Positions 59,344 to 64,000 of a DNA stretch of 64,000 nt are shown here, piece after piece. Made by a program: the position numbers and the translations under genes. Origin of the DNA: Cyanobium sp. Aljojuca 7A6 (GTDB taxonomy: Bacteria > Cyanobacteriota > Cyanobacteriia > PCC-6307 > Cyanobiaceae). Each line of letters starts with the position of its first letter. Within the stretch, counting starts at the first letter, position 1. The stretch spans positions 186,001 to 250,000 of the forward strand of contig NZ_JAGQCY010000001.1 in the NCBI RefSeq assembly GCF_024346455.1, given 5' to 3'. Under the pieces are notes generated by a model. The model was not told where the DNA came from. It searched no databases and saw only the letters and a program-made list of their open reading frames with translations.

Positions 59344-61755
59344 ATGGCCAAGACCACCAGTCGGGAAGCAGCTCTGGAGCGCCGCAAGGCCCTCACCAAC
59401 GGCGGCAAGAAAGCCTCCGCCCAGTTCATGTCCTCCCCAGGTCGGGTGCGTACGGCCGCTGATGTCCAGCGCCCCAGCCCCGAAGCGGTGAGTCCCGCAC
59501 CGGCCCCGGCCCCGACCTCCCCACGCAGCAGCGCCACGCCGCGACGGGCGTCCGCCTCGCTCACCTCCGCGTCCGGCTCCGGCCATCGCAGCAACGCCAA
59601 GCCGTTGGCGAACCCCAGCCGGAACCTGGTCCTGGAACGCCGTGAAGCCCTGTCCCGCCGCGGCAAGCGCGCCGACACCTCCAGCGACCGCACCCGCCAG
59701 GAGGTGATGCGCGCCACCAAAGCCAGCCAGTCCGCCGCCACCCCCGCCGTGGCCGTCGCCAGCGATCGCCCCTGCGGCTGCAAGGACGCCAAGGCGGCCG
59801 CAGCCGCCAGCAGCAACAACTCCGCCGGCCTCGGGGCGTCCCTGGCCAACCGCAATGCCCGCAATGGCAACGGAGAGCGCCGCAGCGTCGCCAAGCGCAC
59901 CGCCCAGCACAACCCCAGCCGGGCCATCGTCATGGCCCGCCGCGAGGCCCTCTCCAAGCGGGGCAAATCCGCCAGTGCTCCCACCAGCGCCGTCGCCGCC
60001 TCGGTGGCGCGCCAGTCGAATCCCGACATGAGCAGCCGCGAGCTGGCCCAGAAGGTGCGCGAGCTGAAGTGCAAGGTGGGCTCCGCCGGCAGCTCCCGCA
60101 GCGGTGGCTCCCGTCCCACCGGCCCCCGCCGCGGCCAGGCCAAGATCGATGCCGCCGCCGATGCCCATTGGAAGGTCGGCGTGAGCGAAACGGTCCGTGG
60201 CCAGGTGGTCACCGGGACCCAGGCGAACCGCTCCCTCAAGACAACCGGCAACGAGGCCAGCACCTGCCGTCCGGTCACCGGCACCGAGTACATGGGCGCC
60301 GAGATCTTCCGCACCTTCTGCCAGAGCGAACCCACCCCGCTCCAGCCCGCCAAGGTGAGGGTGAGCGCCACCAGCCATGGCAACCGGGTCACGGGCAACG
60401 AAGTGGGCCGCTCCGAGAAAGTCACCGGCGACGAGCCCGGAACCTGCAAGACCATCACCGGCACCGAATACATCTCCGCCAACCAGAGCGCCACCTGGTG
60501 TGGCACCTCCGCCCCCGCCCCCTCCCCCCGCAAAGTCGGGTTCACCCGCACCGTCGAGGGCCGGCCGGTCTCCGGGGTGAGCGTGGAGCGATCCGAGAAA
60601 GTCACCGGCAACGAACCTGGCTCCAACCGCCAGCTCACCGGCACCCAATACATGGACGACCAGGCCCAGGTACCTGGGCGCGCCCCGGCCAAGGTCAGCA
60701 GCCTGCACACCCTGCGCGGCACCGGCATCACCGGCACCCACGTGGGCCGCAGTGAGCACGTCACCGGCGACGAGCCGGGCTCCTGCCGTTTGGTCACCGG
60801 CGATGAATACATCGGCACGCAGCAGTTCGAGCAGTTCTGCGGCACCAAGCCGGCACCGGAAGCCGCCAAGGTGGGCTTCAGCGTCACCAACAAGGCGTTG
60901 GTGGTGAGTGGCACCCGCACCGGCCGTTCCGAGAAGGTCACCGGGGATGAGCCAGGCACCTGCAAGGCCGTCACCGGCACCCCCTACGCCGGCATGGAAC
61001 AGGCAGGCACCTGGTGCTCCTCCGACCGGGTGGCCGAGATCCGCCAGCGCACCCCCGCCCGCATGGGCACTGTGATGACCGGCCTTCAGCCCGGCATCGG
61101 CGGCGTCATGACCGGCGCCGAGCGCGGCGCCTGCGAGGACATCACCGGCACCCCCTACATCGGTGGCGACCAGCTGACGGAGGCCTGCGGAGCCGCCAGC
61201 AGCCACGACGCCGATTTCCCCCAGCCCCTCACCGGTCAGCCCTGGCAGCAGTTCAGCGTCCAGTCCCCGGCCCGGGCCGCGCACACGGCCCAGACCGCCC
61301 GCCAGCGGCCCGGTGGCGTCACCGGCAACAGCTACGAGCAGGGCAACCGCATCACCGGCCCCTTCGACATGGCCGCCGACAAGGTGACCGGCACCGAACA
61401 GTTCCGCTTCGACCGTCCCGGCCCCGAACGGGTCAGGCTGCGGCAGCCGCCCGCGGCAGCGTCGGTGACCGTGGATGAGGACGCCCGTCCCACCTCCCGG
61501 GTCACCGGCGAAGGCCTCTCCGCCGGCCTCAACATCACCGGCGATGACTGGGGTCGGGGCAAGCACGTGACCGGCACCGAAGGGGCCTCGGCCCGTCGCC
61601 GCAACCCCAGCAGGGTCGGCCCGATCTCGGCGATGCCCGGCTTCCAGAACAAGCGCAACGAAGCCCTGCCCGAGCCCACCAGCAAGATCAGCGGATCCTG
61701 CGGCAGCACCAACTCCGGTTCCCTGATCACGGTCTCCGGCGGAGCCCGCGGCTGA
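59344..61755 (+). CDS. csoS2: Carboxysome scaffold protein CsoS2
   Basis: CsoS2 is a disordered repeat protein that ties RuBisCO to the shell. The 803-residue product has N-repeats with the RuBisCO-binding pattern: ALERRKALTNGGK, VLERREALSRRGK and VMARREALSKRGK. About six middle repeats (residues roughly 276-616) follow the RSxxVTGDEPGTCxxVTGTxY pattern. The C-terminal part ends in the conserved peptide GSCGSTNSGSLITVSGGARG. Middle repeat 3 has lost its Cys residues (GNEPGSNRQLTGTQY) and repeat 6 is shortened. I saw no frameshift slip site of the kind that makes the short form in Halothiobacillus. Confidence 0.97.
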   Translation: MAKTTSREAALERRKALTNGGKKASAQFMSSPGRVRTAADVQRPSPEAVSPAPAPAPTSPRSSATPRRASASLTSASGSGHRSNAKPLANPSRNLVLERREALSRRGKRADTSSDRTRQEVMRATKASQSAATPAVAVASDRPCGCKDAKAAAAASSNNSAGLGASLANRNARNGNGERRSVAKRTAQHNPSRAIVMARREALSKRGKSASAPTSAVAASVARQSNPDMSSRELAQKVRELKCKVGSAGSSRSGGSRPTGPRRGQAKIDAAADAHWKVGVSETVRGQVVTGTQANRSLKTTGNEASTCRPVTGTEYMGAEIFRTFCQSEPTPLQPAKVRVSATSHGNRVTGNEVGRSEKVTGDEPGTCKTITGTEYISANQSATWCGTSAPAPSPRKVGFTRTVEGRPVSGVSVERSEKVTGNEPGSNRQLTGTQYMDDQAQVPGRAPAKVSSLHTLRGTGITGTHVGRSEHVTGDEPGSCRLVTGDEYIGTQQFEQFCGTKPAPEAAKVGFSVTNKALVVSGTRTGRSEKVTGDEPGTCKAVTGTPYAGMEQAGTWCSSDRVAEIRQRTPARMGTVMTGLQPGIGGVMTGAERGACEDITGTPYIGGDQLTEACGAASSHDADFPQPLTGQPWQQFSVQSPARAAHTAQTARQRPGGVTGNSYEQGNRITGPFDMAADKVTGTEQFRFDRPGPERVRLRQPPAAASVTVDEDARPTSRVTGEGLSAGLNITGDDWGRGKHVTGTEGASARRRNPSRVGPISAMPGFQNKRNEALPEPTSKISGSCGSTNSGSLITVSGGARG

Positions 61756-61761
61756 TCCCTG

Positions 61762-63297
61762 ATGCCCCGCCGCCCGGCTCCAACCATCCGTCCCCTGGCC
61801 CCCAGTGCCCCCCGGCGCCGGAGTGAGTCTTCCGGTGGCGCCGATCTCTCCCGGCGCCTGGCGGCTGTGCGGCTCGGCCAGGGGGCCGCAAGCCTGCATC
61901 CGCTGACGGACAGCGCCGCGAATGCGGCCCTCGAGAGCTATGACCGCGGCGTCAAGGAGGCCTTCGATCGAATCGTGCCCGTGCTCAAGCGCCTGTCGGC
62001 CCTGCAGCACGAGGATGACTTTGTCGAGCGCGCCCAGGCCCTGGCCCAGGCCGAACTCGGCTTCAGCCTGCCCCTGCCGATCCTGGAGAAGGCCTGGGTC
62101 AGCCAGCTCGACATGCGCAGCCTGTTCGCCTGGTGCGTCTTCGAAACCTACGAACAGACCAGCGACGGCTTCTTTCGCGACGATCCCCTGCATGGCCAGC
62201 CCGGCAGCCCGGCAGCGGAGGAATTCAACGCCTTTCTGCTCTCCTGCGGCTTCCACCTGCTGGATGCCACCCCCTGCGCCGACGGTCGCCTGGCCCATGC
62301 CATCGCCTTCGCCCTGCGGCTGCCGTTCAGCTCGGTGCGCCGCAGGCCCCATGCCGGTGCCCTGTTCGATGTGGAGAACACGGTCAACCGCTGGGTCAAG
62401 ACGGAACATCGCCGCTACCGGGAGGGCGTTCCCAACCCCGCCCACGACGACACCCGATACCTGAAGGTGGTGCTGTATCACTTCAGTTCCCGCGACCCCT
62501 CCCACGAGGGCTGCGCCGCCCATGGCAGTGACGACGCCCTAGCCGCCAGCTGCGGCAGGCAGCGACTGATGGAGTTCCAGCAGGCGGTGGAGAACAGCTT
62601 CTGCTGCGGCGCCTCCGTCGACCTGCTGCTGCTGGGCATCGACACCGACACCGATGCCATCCGGGTGCACGTGCCGGGCATGGACGGCAGCACCCGCCTG
62701 GATCACTGGCTGGATGCCACCACGGTGTATGAGGCGACACGCCAGCTGCACCCCGAGGAGGCCCGGCGCCGGATCGCTGAACTGGTGACGGCGGCGGCGG
62801 CCAGCAGCCCCGATCCGGGCATGGTGCGCCTGATCGCCCGGCTGCTGGAGAACAACATCTCCCAGATCGACTACGTGCGCCAGTACCACCACGGCTGCTA
62901 TTCCGATGCCGGCCATGCCGAGCGCTTCATCGGCGTGGGGATCGGCTTCAAGGAGATCCACCTGCGCAATCTCACCTACTTCGCCTACATGGACACCGTC
63001 GAAGAGGGAGCCCCGGACATGGACGTGGGGGTGAAGATCTTCAAGGGGCTCAATGTGTCGCGTGGCCTGCCGGTGCCGGTGGTGGTGCGCTTCGATTACA
63101 ACGGCAAGGTGCCCGGGGCCCGGGAGCGGGCGGTGCGCCATGCCCAGCGGGTGCAGGAAGCGATCGAGAACCGTTACCCCGAGCTTTTCTCCCAGGGCCT
63201 GCTGCATGCCCTGCTGACCGTGCGCGACCAGGAACGGCACACGCCCGCCGAGGCGGTAGGTTCCAGCATCAGCCTCACCACCGCAGGAGGACACTGA
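61762..63297 (+). CDS. csoSCA: Carboxysomal carbonic anhydrase CsoSCA
   Basis: This epsilon-type (beta-related) zinc carbonic anhydrase makes CO2 inside the carboxysome. The 511-residue product has a basic, Pro/Arg-rich start, a helical domain (LSALQHEDDFVERAQALAQA), and the catalytic domain. The catalytic domain carries Cys, Asp and Arg in TPCADGRLAHAIAFAL near residue 170 and the His/Cys segment DPSHEGCAAHGSDD near 245. A third, non-catalytic duplicate domain ends the protein. It starts 6 bases after csoS2, and its 3' end holds the ribosome-binding site of csoS4A. Confidence 0.97.
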   Translation: MPRRPAPTIRPLAPSAPRRRSESSGGADLSRRLAAVRLGQGAASLHPLTDSAANAALESYDRGVKEAFDRIVPVLKRLSALQHEDDFVERAQALAQAELGFSLPLPILEKAWVSQLDMRSLFAWCVFETYEQTSDGFFRDDPLHGQPGSPAAEEFNAFLLSCGFHLLDATPCADGRLAHAIAFALRLPFSSVRRRPHAGALFDVENTVNRWVKTEHRRYREGVPNPAHDDTRYLKVVLYHFSSRDPSHEGCAAHGSDDALAASCGRQRLMEFQQAVENSFCCGASVDLLLLGIDTDTDAIRVHVPGMDGSTRLDHWLDATTVYEATRQLHPEEARRRIAELVTAAAASSPDPGMVRLIARLLENNISQIDYVRQYHHGCYSDAGHAERFIGVGIGFKEIHLRNLTYFAYMDTVEEGAPDMDVGVKIFKGLNVSRGLPVPVVVRFDYNGKVPGARERAVRHAQRVQEAIENRYPELFSQGLLHALLTVRDQERHTPAEAVGSSISLTTAGGH

Positions 63298-63299
63298 CC

Positions 63300-63602
63300 A
63301 TGTTGATCTGCAAAGTGGTCAAACCCCTCGTCTCGACCAATCGCATCCCCGATTTCGAGCACAAGCACCTCCAGGTGGTCCAGGACGGCAGCACCCAGAA
63401 AGTGGCCGTGGATGCGGTGGGCTGCATCCCGGGCGACTGGGTGATCTGCGTGGGCAGCTCGGCGGCCCGGGAAGCGGCAGGGAGCAAGTCTTATCCCAGC
63501 GATCTCACGATCGTGGGGATCATCGATCACTGGGATCCCGAGGCCGGCAAGGCCAGCCCACCCCCGGCCGAGACCCCGACCAGCCAAGGAGGAGCCGCCT
63601 GA
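63300..63602 (+). CDS. csoS4A: Carboxysome vertex pentamer protein CsoS4A
   Basis: The EutN/CcmL-type pentamer closes shell vertices. The 100-residue product reads MLICKVVKPLVSTNRIPDFE, KVAVDAVGCIPGDWVICVGS and SDLTIVGIIDHWDPE, then a short Pro-rich tail. A strong ribosome-binding site, AGGAGG at 63285-63290, lies in the end of csoSCA. The stop overlaps the csoS4B start by one base (TGATG), which couples the two vertex proteins. Confidence 0.97.
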   Translation: MLICKVVKPLVSTNRIPDFEHKHLQVVQDGSTQKVAVDAVGCIPGDWVICVGSSAAREAAGSKSYPSDLTIVGIIDHWDPEAGKASPPPAETPTSQGGAA

Positions 63603-63853
63603 TGGAAATCATGCAGGTCACCGGCTCCCTGGTCTGCTCCCAGCGGGTCCCCGGCCTGGAACACTGGAACCTGCGGGTGCTGCGCAGCACCAAGGGCAAG
63701 TTCAGCGTGGCGGTGGACCCCGTTGGCGCCGCACCCGGCAACTGGGTGTTCACCGCCAGCGGTTCGGCCGCCCGCTTCGCCTGCGGCAACCCGGAGACGC
63801 ACACCGATCTCACCATCGGCGGCATCATCGATTTCTGGGAGCCGGACGGGTAG
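63602..63853 (+). CDS. csoS4B: Carboxysome vertex pentamer protein CsoS4B
   Basis: The second vertex pentamer, 83 residues: MEIMQVTGSLVCSQRVPGLE, then KFSVAVDPVGAAPGNWVFTA and TDLTIGGIIDFWEPDG. It is the paralogue of CsoS4A and has a good AAGGAGG at 63586-63592. Both have the same core without the csoS4A tail. An 80-base gap follows before the next gene, with a GC-rich palindromic stretch (CGGGCGGCCCG) but no clear terminator. Confidence 0.97.
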   Translation: MEIMQVTGSLVCSQRVPGLEHWNLRVLRSTKGKFSVAVDPVGAAPGNWVFTASGSAARFACGNPETHTDLTIGGIIDFWEPDG

Positions 63854-63933
63854 GCGCCGGGGGGTACCGCCACCGGGCGGCCCGCCTCCTTTCGATTGTC
63901 TCCACTCCAGTTCCTCCTCCCCGCGCCCGTCCC

Positions 63934-64000
63934 ATGGCCAGCCGCACCCCCCGCACCGGTCCCGACGCCACTCCCACCCCGGTGACGCCGCAGGTTGATC
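63934..64000 (+). CDS. 5' end of a gene following csoS4B (possibly csoS1E)
   Basis: An ATG at 63934 opens a frame reading ASRTPRTGPDATPTPVTPQV to the window edge. It is a Pro/Thr-rich, likely disordered beginning. In related alpha-cyanobacteria the next gene after csoS4B is often csoS1E, a BMC protein with such an N-terminal extension, or a bacterioferritin/pterin-dehydratase gene. The visible part does not decide between them. Confidence 0.5.
   Translation, partial: MASRTPRTGPDATPTPVTPQVD

Noticed and set aside
60171-61191. Tandem repeats as a mobile or CRISPR-like array
   Set aside because: The periodicity is the in-frame middle repeats of CsoS2, with diverged codons and no spacers.
59323-62523. 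A 1066-codon open frame on the minus strand
   Set aside because: It is antisense to csoS2 and csoSCA. Its Gly-Ala-rich repeats mirror the CsoS2 repeats, and no domain is recognisable.
63854-63933. GC-rich palindrome after csoS4B as terminator
   Set aside because: CGGGC-G-GCCCG has too small a loop to fold well and no U-run follows; the next gene probably continues the operon.

Overview
The window is a gene-dense, very GC-rich piece of a cyanobacterial chromosome. The best fit is an alpha-cyanobacterium of the Cyanobium / freshwater-to-halotolerant Synechococcus type. The reasons are an alpha-carboxysome operon with form IA RuBisCO (csoS1, cbbL, cbbS, csoS2, csoSCA, csoS4A, csoS4B), Psb27, both protochlorophyllide reductases (light-dependent Por and dark-operative ChlLNB), the alkane pair ado-aar, a CRR6-type NDH-1 assembly factor, and ferrochelatase with a chlorophyll-binding tail. 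Genes are tightly packed, often overlapping by 1-70 bases, and no intergenic gap exceeds about 260 bases. I saw no rRNA, tRNA, CRISPR array or insertion sequence. The only recombinase gene looks like resident core genome.

Layout. 1-6.2 kb: PfkB-type sugar kinase (cut by the edge), purA, psb27, proS, a picocyanobacterial HTH-like protein, a small membrane protein and a methyltransferase. 6.2-13.4 kb: ferredoxin, ArsC-like protein, a large unknown protein, lepB, a metal-ligand-less dihydroorotase homologue, a two-domain phosphoglycerate-mutase family protein and a CPBP protease. 13.4-24.2 kb: an FtsL-like protein with ftsI, transaldolase with EF-hands, a cNMP-domain protein, a ChlP-like reductase, frr, pyrH, cobO, a tyrosine recombinase, hemH and an M23 peptidase. 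24.3-34.1 kb: ilvB with a zinc-ribbon tail, an SNase-like protein, ppsA, a COG2509-type flavoprotein, pgeF, a Tab2 homologue and an S1-domain protein. 34.1-44.9 kb: creatininase family, ado, aar, accA, SDR, folE, trpF, M50 protease, lipoate ligase, TauE, crr6 and two small or unknown proteins.

44.9-53.7 kb is a chlorophyll-synthesis block. por and two unknown genes point toward chlL, chlB and chlN on the other strand, followed by an unknown gene. Divergent from that gene is a protein that joins a flavodiiron-like metallo-beta-lactamase domain (all di-iron ligand positions recognisable) to an apparently active GGDEF cyclase. It looks like an oxygen- or redox-responsive c-di-GMP enzyme beside the oxygen-sensitive dark protochlorophyllide reductase, and I consider it the most interesting item here.

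53.9-64 kb is the CO2-concentrating block. It holds csoS1D, rdgB (opposite strand), the bicarbonate transporter sbtA with its PII-like partner sbtB, then the alpha-carboxysome operon running off the right edge. Two strong inverted repeats flank cbbS, and a perfect palindrome lies upstream of csoS1. These are candidates for setting the large differences in protein dosage that carboxysome assembly needs.
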